Assembly: GCA_028703175.1 (NCBI GenBank)
Contig: JAQVNJ010000074.1
Coordinates: forward strand, 1 to 29,857
DNA length: 29,857 nucleotides
Source: JAAYCB01 sp012744395
GTDB lineage: Bacteria > Planctomycetota > Planctomycetia > Pirellulales > Thermoguttaceae
Direction of reading: 5' to 3'
Both the position numbers and the translations under genes were made by a program. The notes beneath the pieces were generated by a model. It saw nothing but the letters and a program-made list of their open reading frames with translations, was not told the origin of the DNA and did not search any database. Positions 17,206-25,457 of this stretch are shown piece after piece. Numbering within the stretch: position 1 is the first letter of the stretch; each line of letters begins with the position of its first letter.

Positions 17206-19482
17206 TTACCGTACCGGCTGCGGCAACGATGCCGCGCGGATGCCCGGCGCTTCGGCCGAGGGTAGTGGAGCCTGCCAGCGCTGGGCCGCGTTGGACTCGA
17301 GGATCGGTTCGGCGGCGCCGGCGAATTGCACCGGACTGCGAACCAGCCCGGCAATCGAGAAGGCCGCGTCGTTCAATTCCGTCCGCGCGCCCGACGGCTT
17401 GCGCCAAATCGCGATGCGGGCCTCCGGTGCGACGAGGGCCCCTTCCCCGGTCCAATAGATCGCCTTGACCAGTCCGCCCGGCTCCTGCGGGCCGGCGAGC
17501 AAGAGCAGCGGCTCACCGGGCCGCGGTTCGAACACCGAGAGCCTGGCGTCGATCGAGATCGCGCCGGGCTTTTCGATCGCGGCCGGATCGGAGATTTCCA
17601 GGACGGGGCCGCTCTGGCGGCAGGTCACGCTCGTCAACACCAGGCTGACCGGCTCTCCCGCCGCGGGGGCATGGTCGAGGCGCACGAGCGGCCCGGGCCC
17701 AAGGTGGAGCAGATTGTCGCACTCGATCGCCAGACTCGCGGCGGTCCGCGCGTCGATGGCCGGCGCCACGCGATGGAACACGCAATCGGCCAACACCAGC
17801 TTGCCGGTCGGCAGGCCGAGTCCCCCGCGGTCGACGGGAAACACCCAGTGAAGGGCCGCCGGCGCCCGGCCCTGCCCGGAAGCGGCCTGAAAGGTACAGC
17901 GCCGAAAGCGGACCCGGCCCGCCGCGATCCGCAGCATGGCGGGCGTCTCCTCCGCAGCCGCGGATGGCGAGCCCGCCTGCCAGACGAAGTCGATTCCGTC
18001 GAACGACACGTCCTCCTCGCGGACCGCGAGCGGCGCGGAGCGAATCAGAACGGTCGCCCGGCCATCCGCCGGGCCGCGAACGCGGGCGCCCGCCGCCAGC
18101 CGCACTCGCTCGCAGGCGACCGGCCCGCCGCCGTCGAGAACAACCTCCGCCGCGTCGGAGGCGGCTTTGAACGACGAATCCTCCACAAGGTCGCGGGACT
18201 CGGCCAGCGGGCGCTCGGCCAGCGGCGGCGGCGATCCGGCCGCGCGGGACACCGCTTCGCCGGAATTGCCGGAATTGCCGGATGGCGCCGGTGCGGGCAG
18301 CCCAATCCCCCAAAGGACCGCGGCAAACGCGACCAGCGCCGCCCCGCCCGCCGCGATCGGCCACGGCGACGCGGCCGAACGGGGGCGCCCAGCCGGCGCG
18401 TGGAGCGGCGCTGCGGAGCGGCGGCCCGGACGCTGGGATCGGGCCAGCCAGCGGCGTCCTTGCGGGGTCGGCGGTCCAAGCCGCCCGGCCAGCGCGGCGG
18501 CCGACGCGGGCCGCTCGCGGGGATCGCGGCGAAGACACGCGCCGATTGCCGCGGCCAGGATCGGCGGCACCTCGGGGGCCAGCGTGCGGACGTCCGCCGG
18601 CGCGGTCGACAGATGCGCCCGGAGCTTCGCCAGGGCATTGCCGCCGGGAAACGGCGGACGGCCGGCTAGCAGGCGCCACCACAGGCAGCCGCAGGCGTAG
18701 AGGTCGGTCCGCGAGTCGGCCGCAGCGCCGCCATCGATGCGTTCCGGGGCCAGCGTGTCGTAATCCTCGGGCGCCAGATCGGCATGGGTGAACCCTTCAG
18801 CAGGGCGAACGATCGGCCGCACGCCCGGCGCTGAGAGCACGGCCCGCCCCTCGGCGGTGAGCCAGAGCGTCGCGGCCGACAGGTCGCCATGCGGCAGACC
18901 GGCCAGCTCCAGGTGGGCCAAGGCCGCGGCCATCTGGCGGGCGACCTCAAGGACCGCCACTGCTGGCATCCGGCCATGACGAACGAGGTGCTCTGCGGCG
19001 GTCACCCCGCCCGCGAGAGGCTGCACAACCCAGACCAATCGCCCCCCGCGCCCGACGCCGCAGACCGGCGTCAGGGGGAGGGTGTCGAGCCGTCTGCTCG
19101 CTGCCGCCAGCGAATCAAGCGATCCGGCAAGACGCTCCGCTGCCGCCTCATCGTCCGCTTCGATCAGCGAGAGGTGCACGGCCTGCGGGGTCTCGACGTG
19201 CCGGGCGACGTACGACCGCAGATAGCCGGGGCCCGCCTGCCCAGCCAGCAGGACGTAGGGCCCCAGCCGCAGCGAAGAGCCGCGCCCCGCATGGATCTCG
19301 GCAGCCTGGTAAGGAGTCAGGAATCGGCCCTGGAAAAGCGCGTCGACCCAGACCGACTGGAATTGCGGCAGGCCGCGTCCCAGACGCCGCAGCCGCGCCC
19401 GTACCCGGCGCGCCTTCAGCGCGTCGGACAGCCCAAGCCGTTCGAGTAGTTCAGCCAGTTCGCGGGGGGCGTCGTCGGCCAT
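17206..19482 (-). CDS. Membrane pseudokinase with a beta-helix-like outer domain
   Basis: About 758 residues from ATG 19482; the open frame extends upstream without similarity. Residues 1-70 are a planctomycete-type N-terminal helix bundle (LAELLERLGL to LTPYQAAEI). Residues 76-335 follow the Ser/Thr kinase fold, but key residues are gone: there is no glycine-rich loop, AVHLSLI replaces the VAIK strand, the catalytic loop is H198GDLSAAT instead of HRDLKPxN, and no DFG is present. The APE motif (LAPERID, 244-250), Asp260 and the GCLWWRLLAGRPPFPG segment are kept. So it should be catalytically inactive. A single membrane helix (374-396) leads to an extracytoplasmic part of about 340 residues whose short repeated strands (VRFRRCTFQAAS, GKLVLADCVFHRVAP, SLAIECDNLLHL) suggest a right-handed beta-helix. 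Role unknown; an inside-outside scaffold is a possible reading. Confidence 0.8.
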   Translation of the reverse strand: MADDAPRELAELLERLGLSDALKARRVRARLRRLGRGLPQFQSVWVDALFQGRFLTPYQAAEIHAGRGSSLRLGPYVLLAGQAGPGYLRSYVARHVETPQAVHLSLIEADDEAAAERLAGSLDSLAAASRRLDTLPLTPVCGVGRGGRLVWVVQPLAGGVTAAEHLVRHGRMPAVAVLEVARQMAAALAHLELAGLPHGDLSAATLWLTAEGRAVLSAPGVRPIVRPAEGFTHADLAPEDYDTLAPERIDGGAAADSRTDLYACGCLWWRLLAGRPPFPGGNALAKLRAHLSTAPADVRTLAPEVPPILAAAIGACLRRDPRERPASAAALAGRLGPPTPQGRRWLARSQRPGRRSAAPLHAPAGRPRSAASPWPIAAGGAALVAFAAVLWGIGLPAPAPSGNSGNSGEAVSRAAGSPPPLAERPLAESRDLVEDSSFKAASDAAEVVLDGGGPVACERVRLAAGARVRGPADGRATVLIRSAPLAVREEDVSFDGIDFVWQAGSPSAAAEETPAMLRIAAGRVRFRRCTFQAASGQGRAPAALHWVFPVDRGGLGLPTGKLVLADCVFHRVAPAIDARTAASLAIECDNLLHLGPGPLVRLDHAPAAGEPVSLVLTSVTCRQSGPVLEISDPAAIEKPGAISIDARLSVFEPRPGEPLLLLAGPQEPGGLVKAIYWTGEGALVAPEARIAIWRKPSGARTELNDAAFSIAGLVRSPVQFAGAAEPILESNAAQRWQAPLPSAEAPGIRAASLPQPVR

Positions 19483-19633
19483 TCGGGCACCCGGGGGAGA
19501 CAGGACACCAGCGGACGGGAGTGTGCTAACAGATTCGGCCCGAGACGGCAAGGGCAGGGCCGCTCGTGTCGGCCGCCAGGGTCCGCGTATCGTGTCGCGC
19601 GGGACGGTGACCACGGCATGGCGGACCCCCTCG

Positions 19634-19662
19634 CCTCGTTCCCCAGCTCCAGCCTGGAAACG
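19634..19662. repeat. Palindromic repeat, degenerate copy
   Basis: CCTCGTTCCCCAGCTCCAGC followed by CTGGAAACG matches copy 2 at most positions, with the TCCA loop kept and several arm mismatches. Confidence 0.6.
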
Positions 19663-19791
19663 CTCGTCTGAAGCACGCCTAGCGCACTCGCCCCCCGCCC
19701 GATCGCTGGGCGCCGGTTGCGCGGTCTGACCGGTTTCATCCTCTGAACAGCCGGCAGATTCCGCGCCCGCGGCGCGTGCCGGCCAATTTCG

Positions 19792-19821
19792 TTGGGGGAA
19801 AACAAAACCGGCTCGTATAAT
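19792..19821 (+). promoter_or_regulatory. Predicted promoter of the HEAT-like gene
   Basis: TTGGGG (19792-19797) and a perfect TATAAT (19816-19821) are 18 bases apart. Transcription would start near 19828 and give a leader of about 55 bases. Confidence 0.55.
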
Positions 19822-19883
19822 AAAGGGGAGCAGCAAGGAGGGCTATCGTTCGTCCGTTTCTCCATCGTTGGCGAGTTGAATTC

Positions 19884-21092
19884 GTGCCGGATCGTCTCAA
19901 TGTGAAATCTGCCGAACTCTGCCTTGCGGCAGCACTTCTTCTGGGGGCGCCGTCAACCGCATGCTGGGCGGAGGAATTCGTGCTCTCCAGCGGCGGCCGC
20001 GTGGTCGGCGAGTTGCTCAACCCCAACCAGGTGCCGAGGACGGACTTTCTTGTGAAGACGCCCGAGGGCGTGGTTTTCAAGATCGAGCGGACCGAGGTGG
20101 CCCAGCGCCTGACGCCGCGGCCGGAAGAGGCGGAATACGAAGCGATCTGGCCCCGCTACGCCGACACGGTCGAGGCCCAATGGGAGTTGGCCGAGTGGTG
20201 TCGCGAACGGACGCTCAGCGCCCAGCGCGAACGTCATTTGAAGCGGATTCTCCAGCTCGACCCGGACCACGAGCAGGCCCGCCGCGGATTGGGCTACGTC
20301 ACCCGCGACGGCCAGTGGACGACGCGCGACGACGAGTTTCGCAAGCAGGGCTACGTCTACTTCGAAGGGCAGTGGCGGACCACCCAGGAAGTGCAGTTGA
20401 TCGAGGAAGAACGGGCCACGACCCAGGCCCAGAACGAGTGGCTGGCCAGGTTCAAGCAGTATCGCGATCAGCTTGCCTCGGCCAATCCCCGCGAGGCTCG
20501 AGCGGCGATCCTGCAAATCGACGATCCGCATGCCGTCAAGGCCTTGGCGAAGGCCTTGGAGGGCGAGGCGAACGAGAACATCCGGCACCTCTACCTGGAG
20601 GCCCTGGCCAACGTGGGGACCGCGCCCGCGGCGAAGATTCTTGCCGCCTGGTATCTGCGGGAACCCTTGGCAGAGCTGCGGATCGCCTGTCTGGACCCGT
20701 TGAAGGGCAATCGCCAGGCGGTCGATTTTTTCGCCGGCCTGCTCGGCAGTCCCGACAACCGCGATGTGAACAAGGCCGCGGCGGCCCTCGGTTACCTGGG
20801 CGACCCCTCGGCGATCGATTCGCTGATCCGCGCGCTGGTCACAACGCACAAGTTCCGCGTCAGCAAGGGGAACCCCGGGCAAACGTCGGCCACCTTCGGG
20901 AGCGGCGGCGGTGGCGGACTGGCGATGGGCGGCAGCGACGAGATCGTCGCCCGGTCGCTCACGAATCGCAGCGTCCTCGATGCCCTGGTGGCGCTCTCCG
21001 GGGGGAGCAACTTCGGCTACGACGTGGTGGCCTGGAGGGCCTGGGCGGCCGGGCAGCGGCAGCATCAGTTCATCAACCCGCGGCGCGACTGA
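19884..21092 (+). CDS. Secreted HEAT-repeat-like protein
   Basis: A 402-residue protein with GTG start at 19884 and a signal peptide (ELCLAAALLLGAPSTACWA). The mature start, FVLSSGGRVVGELLN and TDFLVKTPEGVVFKIERTEV, is a small beta domain often seen at the front of planctomycete envelope proteins. ERHLKRILQLDPDHEQARRGLGYV is a TPR-like helical hairpin, followed by DGQWTTRDDEFRKQGYVYFEGQW, a repeated 'G.W' motif. Residues about 200-345 (ILQIDDPHAVKALAKALEGE, LYLEALANVGTAPAAKIL, AAAALGYLGDPSAIDSLIRAL) are HEAT/Armadillo-like helical repeats. A Gly-rich loop near 345-360 precedes the C-terminal ALVALSGGSNFGYDVVAWRAW segment. It likely mediates protein contacts in the periplasm; no enzyme motif is seen. 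Confidence 0.8.
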   Translation: MPDRLNVKSAELCLAAALLLGAPSTACWAEEFVLSSGGRVVGELLNPNQVPRTDFLVKTPEGVVFKIERTEVAQRLTPRPEEAEYEAIWPRYADTVEAQWELAEWCRERTLSAQRERHLKRILQLDPDHEQARRGLGYVTRDGQWTTRDDEFRKQGYVYFEGQWRTTQEVQLIEEERATTQAQNEWLARFKQYRDQLASANPREARAAILQIDDPHAVKALAKALEGEANENIRHLYLEALANVGTAPAAKILAAWYLREPLAELRIACLDPLKGNRQAVDFFAGLLGSPDNRDVNKAAAALGYLGDPSAIDSLIRALVTTHKFRVSKGNPGQTSATFGSGGGGGLAMGGSDEIVARSLTNRSVLDALVALSGGSNFGYDVVAWRAWAAGQRQHQFINPRRD

Positions 21093-21140
21093 CGCCGCCG
21101 GTCCGATCACAGCGCGTGCGGCCCTGAAGGGAGACGGCCC

Positions 21141-21660
21141 CTATTTCGGCGTCTCCGCATCGCCGCGCTTGTTCGGAAGCGTTTTCAACCCTTCGAGATT
21201 CTCCTGGAGGCTCTTCTTCGCGTCGAGTTCAGGCCGGTGATCGAGAATCCCGATCGGACCGCGATAGCCGGAATCTCGAATCATCCCCAGAATTTGCCGG
21301 TCTTCCGTGCCGCTGCCGAGAGGCAGGACCTTCGCGCCGCCGCGGGTCATGCCCTTCAGGTTGACGCAGACGAGGTAGGCGGTCAACTCGATGCCGTGCC
21401 GCCGCAGGGCGAGAATCTCGTCTTCAAAGGTCGGCAGATGCGCTTCGCGCCAGTCATAGGCGAACTTCCTCAGCCCCAGCTCTTCAAGCATCGCCGGCCC
21501 GCTCTTCGGGGCCCCGCCGGGCGGCATCGAAGGGAACCATGCACCAGGCGACGAGGTTCTCTTTGTCGAACAGGTTCGGCTGCGAGGCGGCTTCCGCCGC
21601 CACGCCGGGGACTACCAGCGCAAGTGAGGCCAGGGCCGCAATCCACAAGCCTACCGTTAT
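21141..21660 (-). pseudogene. Decayed TIM-barrel sugar isomerase/epimerase-like gene
   Basis: Read on the minus strand, a signal peptide (LWIAALASLALVVPGVAAEA) and LVAWCMVPFDAARRGPEERA are followed by an early stop at 21484 in that frame. One frame away the protein continues as MLEELGLRKFAYDWREAHLP and GIELTAYLV, then jumps to VNLKGMTRGGAKVLPLGSGT and IRDSGYRGPIGILDHRPE, ending near the stop at 21141. In intact relatives as I remember them these two parts are separated by over 100 residues containing most of the barrel. The likely start position, 5 bases after GGAG, reads ATA (21660-21658) instead of ATG. So there are three lesions: lost start, a +1 shift near 21490-21498, and a large internal deletion. 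It lies about 28 bases after the DoxX/TIM gene and was probably co-transcribed with it. Confidence 0.72.
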
Positions 21661-21688
21661 CGTTTCTCCTTTTTTTGAGGGCTGGGTC

Positions 21689-23236
21689 TCAGGCGCGCCA
21701 GGGACGATCCCGCTGGAGCTTCGCGTTGAGCACATCCAGGGCGATATTGCAGTCTTCGACGACTTGGAAGTCGTACATTCCCACGCAGATCAGGTCCGCG
21801 CCGTTTTCGAAGGCGTAGCGGAAACCGTCTCGCGGGCGAAGCGCGCCGGCCGCCAGCACCTTGAAGGCGATCCACGGCTGCGGCAGCGATTCCATGAATT
21901 CGATCGTCTCTTGCGGGTCCTCGCACCAGACATTGTCGTGCTGGTCGTCCGTCCGCGCAGACCAGTACTGGAGATGGTGCAGCGTCTTCATCCAGAAGTC
22001 GGGCTCGAAGCCATTCTCCACGCAGCCCCGGATCGTCTCGATGTAATGCCCGCCGATGCCGGCGGGGATCTCCCCCGCGCGGATTAGTTCCAGCCCTTCG
22101 GCAATCCAATCGAAGTGCCCCTGACGGACATAGTCATCGGCGGCGGCCCCCTGCACGTAGGCCGCCGAGGCGCCCTGGTCGAGCGAGTATTTCACGGTGT
22201 CGAGGAATTCCTGCCGGTTCCTGCCCTTGCACTGGGCGACGAACTGGATCTTCCCGCCATGCTTCTCCCAGTACTCGACAATCCGCGGAGCCAGGATCGG
22301 ATTCGTGACGATCGCGTTGATGCCGCACGCTTCCGCGAGCCGGAGCGTCTCGAAAATCCGCCAGTCCTGGTGGTAGGCCTTGATCAGCTTAGAGACATAG
22401 ATCAGATCGCGGGCGTGGGCGAAGCCGTTCATCAGATTGCCGCCAATCACGACACGGCTCAACTCGACCTGGTTGATCTTGGCCGTCGGCAGCTTGCCCT
22501 TCAGATCGTCGAGCGTCTGGAAGGTGAGGCTGTTCATCGAGGGAGCGGAAACGGCGTCGACCCGCGTGGCCAGTTGCGACTCCTCGGCGCTCCGGTAGCC
22601 GCGTTTTTTGAGCACGGCCATGACAAAAGCGCCCAGAAACGGCAATCCGACCAGGCCGGCAAGGAGCTGGCGGCGGGTGAGCGGCTGCCGCCGCACCGCG
22701 GCGGATTCCGACTCCGCCGGCTGCACGGCCGGGCGCCGCCGCGTCAGGAGACCGCCAAAGAAGCCGTCCAGCCCGAGCCGACCGGCCGGCATGACCGCCA
22801 CAACGACCAGGGCGAACAGCTCCACCAGGTTCTTGTTGACGATCAGGTAATGCCCCTCCACCGGTTCCGCGGGACTGGTGAACAGGGCCGGGTGGGCCAT
22901 GTAGTAGAGAGCCAGAAGCGCCACTCCGCCGCAAGCCGCCAAGCGGGTCAGAAACCCGACCATCAAGCCCGCGCCGACCAGCAGAAGGCCCCACCCATTG
23001 AGCAAGTCGACCACCCGCAGGATCGCTGGATCGGACGCCATCCAGTGGAACATCCCCGATCCGATCCACGAAGCGGTCTTTAGATAAGCGGCCGAACTCC
23101 ATCCCGGATCGAGCACCTTCGCGAGCCCTTCGTAGGCGAAGTGCCAGCCGATGGCGATCCGCAACAGGGCGAGAAAGGCCGACTGAACGGTGGAAAGCGG
23201 CAAGACTTCTCCCCGGGGGGCTTTTTCAATCGCCAT
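21689..23236 (-). CDS. DoxX membrane domain fused through a Tat-like segment to a TIM-barrel-like domain
   Basis: A 515-residue protein from ATG 23236; the frame upstream runs through repeats and the promoter and is not coding. Residues 15-165 are a DoxX-type membrane unit (ALLRIAIGWHFAYEGLAKVL, LLNGWGLLLVGAGLMVGFLT, ACGGVALLALYYMAHPAL, NLVELFALVVVAVMPAGRLG). Residues 186-208 read LTRRQLLAGLVGLPFLGAFV, a twin-arginine-like motif (Arg188-Arg189) leading into another membrane helix. The remaining 300 residues resemble a TIM barrel: RVVIGGNLMNGFAHARDLIY, ACGINAIVTNPILAPRIVEY, GASAAYVQGAAADDYV, PWIAFKVLAAGALRPRDGF and ENGADLICVGMYDFQVVEDC. I recall related stand-alone domains but not a proven activity. 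Topology suggests the barrel is outside the cytoplasm. It heads the operon with the epimerase pseudogene. Confidence 0.8.
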   Translation of the reverse strand: MAIEKAPRGEVLPLSTVQSAFLALLRIAIGWHFAYEGLAKVLDPGWSSAAYLKTASWIGSGMFHWMASDPAILRVVDLLNGWGLLLVGAGLMVGFLTRLAACGGVALLALYYMAHPALFTSPAEPVEGHYLIVNKNLVELFALVVVAVMPAGRLGLDGFFGGLLTRRRPAVQPAESESAAVRRQPLTRRQLLAGLVGLPFLGAFVMAVLKKRGYRSAEESQLATRVDAVSAPSMNSLTFQTLDDLKGKLPTAKINQVELSRVVIGGNLMNGFAHARDLIYVSKLIKAYHQDWRIFETLRLAEACGINAIVTNPILAPRIVEYWEKHGGKIQFVAQCKGRNRQEFLDTVKYSLDQGASAAYVQGAAADDYVRQGHFDWIAEGLELIRAGEIPAGIGGHYIETIRGCVENGFEPDFWMKTLHHLQYWSARTDDQHDNVWCEDPQETIEFMESLPQPWIAFKVLAAGALRPRDGFRYAFENGADLICVGMYDFQVVEDCNIALDVLNAKLQRDRPWRA

Positions 23237-23258
23237 CAACGGAAGCCTGAACCTTCCT

Positions 23259-23284
23259 GGTTCCCAAGCTCCAACTCGGGAACC
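23259..23284. repeat. Palindromic repeat, copy in the leader of the DoxX/TIM gene
   Basis: GGTTCCCAAGCTCCAACTCG followed by GGAACC is the same palindrome as copy 2 with one mismatched pair, and the loop TCCA is kept. Confidence 0.8.
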
Positions 23285-23348
23285 TTGCCATTTCCCAGGC
23301 CACGGTCTGCGCCATTCCAGATCTCGCCGAGCGGTGGCCACGACCGGA

Positions 23349-23377
23349 TGTTCCCAAGCCGGAACGCGGCAACGAGG
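23349..23377. repeat. Palindromic repeat, degenerate copy
   Basis: TGTTCCCAAGCCGGAACGCG and the following GCAACGAGG keep the left arm TTCCCAAGC and the outer CGAGG but have lost most pairing. Confidence 0.4.
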
Positions 23378-23429
23378 CGGCACCTGGCGGCACGCACGAC
23401 CGAACCGTAAACGTTCAACCCTGTTGGAT

Positions 23430-23458
23430 TTTATAGCCGGTCGGGGCAAGCGCAACAA
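23430..23458 (-). promoter_or_regulatory. Predicted promoter of the DoxX/TIM gene
   Basis: On the minus strand TTGTTG (23458-23453) and TATAAA (23435-23430) are exactly 17 bases apart. Transcription from near 23423 gives a leader of about 185 bases that includes both palindromic repeats. Confidence 0.55.
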
Positions 23459-23507
23459 CCGCGGGGGCGCGGATGGAAGCGCCTCGCCAGCGGCCGGCAA
23501 CAACGAG

Positions 23508-23537
23508 AAAAAGCCGGGCATGCCGAACGCCCGGCTT
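23508..23537 (-). terminator. Rho-independent terminator of rpoD
   Basis: On the minus strand AAGCCGGGC (23537-23529) and GCCCGGCTT (23519-23511) pair perfectly over 9 bases around a 9-base loop and are followed by a run of five T. It lies 43 bases after the rpoD stop codon and directly before the promoter of the next minus-strand gene. Confidence 0.88.
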
Positions 23538-23579
23538 CTTCAGGAGAGTCTGCAATCGGCGATTGCAGTTGCAATTCTG

Positions 23580-25148
23580 TTAGTCGAGGAATCCGACGAG
23601 CTCCTGGCTGCGGTTAGGCTGCTGCAACTTGCGCACCGCCTTGGCCTCGATCTGCCGGATTCGTTCGCGGGTCACCTTGAAGATGTGGCCCACCTCTTCC
23701 AGGGTGTAGCTGTACCCATCGCCCAGCCCGTAACGCAGCTTGATGATCTCCCGTTCGCGGTAGCTGAGCGTCTTGAGGACCTTGTTGATCCGGCGGCGGA
23801 GCATCTCCTGGGCCGCGCCGATCGATGGGCTCGCGGCCGCTCCGTCGGGCAGCAGGTCGCCGAAGTGGCTGTCTTCGCTATTGCCCACCGGGCGGTCGAG
23901 GCTGATCGGATAGCGGCTCATCGCCAGCACGCGTCGGGTCTCGTCGACGCATGTCTCGCTCGCCCGGGCCGTCTCCTCGATCGTCGGCTCGCGGCCGAGT
24001 TCCTGGAGCAGCTTCCGCGAGACATTCCGCACGCGCGACATCGTCTCGACCATGTGGACGGGAATCCGGATCGTGCGGCTCTGGTCGGCGACGGCCCGGG
24101 TGATCGCCTGGCGAATCCACCAGGTCGCATAGGTGCAGAACTTGAAGCCGCGGCGATACTCGAATTTGTCGACGGCGCGCATCAGGCCCGCGTTTCCCTC
24201 CTGGATCAGGTCGAGGAAGCTCAGGCCGCGGTTACGGTACTTCTTGGCAATCGAGACGACCAGCCGCAGGTTGCCCTCCGAGAGGCCCCGCTTGGCTTCC
24301 TGGTACTGGGCATAAACGGACTTCAAATGGCGAATCCGGTTCCGCAAGCTCGTCGGCGTCTCCTGGCTCGCCCGCAGAATGTTCCGATACTCGATCGTCC
24401 AGGCCTCGCGTTCCTCGAGAATCCCGCCAGCCTGCTTCTGCCGCTTGATGCGGTCGCGGAGCTCGTCGACGCGGCGACTGAATTCTTCCAGGGTGCCGAT
24501 CAACGGTTCGATCCTCTGGGTCCTCAGCCCCAGCTCCTCGATCAGCCGCACGGCGCGTTTCCGGCAGCGTCCCAACCGCCGCCAGGCTTCCTGCCGCTCG
24601 CCGAGCGGCCGCGACTTGCTCGTGGCAGCACGATAATCGCGGCGGTTCCGCTTGAGCAAGATCTCCAGGGTCCGCAAGTTGTGGGGGAGGCGGCCGAGAA
24701 TCTGGTCCTTTTCCAGCCGGTCGGTCACGGAAACCTGCACCGTCCGGTCAAAGGGGAGCTCGCCATCGTGGACCCGGCGGAGCACCCGCACCGCCTGCTG
24801 CATCACGTAGTCGCATTCGAGCAGCTTGCGGCGGAACTTCGCCCGGGTGATCTCGATCTGCTTGGCCAGGGAAATCTCCTGCTGGCGCGTGAGCAGCGGG
24901 ATTTCGCCCATCTGCGTCAAGTACATCCGCACCGGGTCGTCCGACCACGATTCCGTCTCATCGGCACTCAGCAAGGCATCGTCCGATGTGTCCAGCTCGT
25001 CAACCTCGCCGTCGACAATCAGACCGTCATCCAGATCGCCGTCAATCCCGAGATCGCCGTCCTCTTCATCGTCCAGGTCAAGGCTCCGGACGACTCGGGG
25101 AGAATCTTCGTCGTGCAGTTCGTCCAGCAGAGTGTCTGCGTCGTACAA
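23580..25148 (-). CDS. rpoD: RpoD/SigA-type primary sigma factor
   Basis: A 522-residue sigma-70 protein. Region 1.1 is replaced by a strongly acidic N-terminus (residues 1-65, many Asp/Glu). Region 1.2 is DDPVRMYLTQMGEIPLLTRQ. A charged non-conserved region of about 170 residues follows. Regions 2.1-2.4 are complete (NLRLVVSIAKKYRNRGLSFL, LIQEGNAGLMRAVDKFEYRR, TYATWWIRQAITRAVADQSR, TIRIPVHMVETMSRV). Region 3 has LGREPTIEETA and region 4 has LSYREREIIKLRYGL and VTRERIRQIEAKAVRKLQ. This is the group 1/2 pattern; it recognises TTGACA/TATAAT-like promoters such as those marked in this window. The start is TTG at 25148, 6-7 bases after AGGAGG. Whether it is the essential primary factor or a group 2 paralogue cannot be told from one window. 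Confidence 0.93.
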   Translation of the reverse strand: MYDADTLLDELHDEDSPRVVRSLDLDDEEDGDLGIDGDLDDGLIVDGEVDELDTSDDALLSADETESWSDDPVRMYLTQMGEIPLLTRQQEISLAKQIEITRAKFRRKLLECDYVMQQAVRVLRRVHDGELPFDRTVQVSVTDRLEKDQILGRLPHNLRTLEILLKRNRRDYRAATSKSRPLGERQEAWRRLGRCRKRAVRLIEELGLRTQRIEPLIGTLEEFSRRVDELRDRIKRQKQAGGILEEREAWTIEYRNILRASQETPTSLRNRIRHLKSVYAQYQEAKRGLSEGNLRLVVSIAKKYRNRGLSFLDLIQEGNAGLMRAVDKFEYRRGFKFCTYATWWIRQAITRAVADQSRTIRIPVHMVETMSRVRNVSRKLLQELGREPTIEETARASETCVDETRRVLAMSRYPISLDRPVGNSEDSHFGDLLPDGAAASPSIGAAQEMLRRRINKVLKTLSYREREIIKLRYGLGDGYSYTLEEVGHIFKVTRERIRQIEAKAVRKLQQPNRSQELVGFLD

Positions 25149-25169
25149 TGCAAGCCTCCTGAAAACTCA

Positions 25170-25271
25170 TTAAACGCCCCTGACCCGCTCGGCAATTCGT
25201 GTCATCGTGTCACAAGAGACCGTTCGGGCCATGGCCTCGATATCCTCGCGCCAATTTGCTTCGTCGTGCAC
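25170..25271 (-). CDS. Possible 33-residue small protein upstream of rpoD
   Basis: A GTG at 25271 is preceded by GGGGAAGG at a spacing of about 6 and opens a frame of 33 codons (containing DEANWREDIEAMARTV) that ends 21 bases before the rpoD start. The frame is also open further upstream to an ATG at 25382, which lacks a ribosome binding site. No family is recognised. It could be a leader peptide coupled to rpoD translation, or chance. Confidence 0.25.
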   Translation of the reverse strand: MHDEANWREDIEAMARTVSCDTMTRIAERVRGV

Positions 25272-25457
25272 AGCAAACCTTCCCCTGGCTGGGCGCGCGC
25301 CCCGGAGCTCGTCGATTCCAGCGCCGGCTGATGCGAGATCGCCGCTCAACTCGCACGCTCTAGAGGCTCGCGCCGAGGGCATGGATGCTGCTGGCCTTGT
25401 CGCGAAGGTGATTCACACGTCGTCGGCTCGAGTGGATCACGCAATTCTACCACCGGG

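Larger units (their letters stand above)
19483..19883. other. Divergent intergenic region
   Basis: No gene is supported; open frames here are extensions of the pseudokinase frame or its shadows. It holds a degenerate palindrome (19634-19662) and the promoter of the HEAT-like gene (19792-19821). No confident promoter for the pseudokinase is visible. Confidence 0.55.

Noticed and set aside
18250..18290. Short tandem GGAATTGCC repeat inside the pseudokinase gene
   Set aside because: It encodes a small Asn-Ser-Gly linker just outside the membrane helix and needs no other explanation.
19483..19836. N-terminal extension of the pseudokinase frame
   Set aside because: It would run through a palindromic repeat and close to the divergent promoter, and similarity-like features begin only at ATG 19482.
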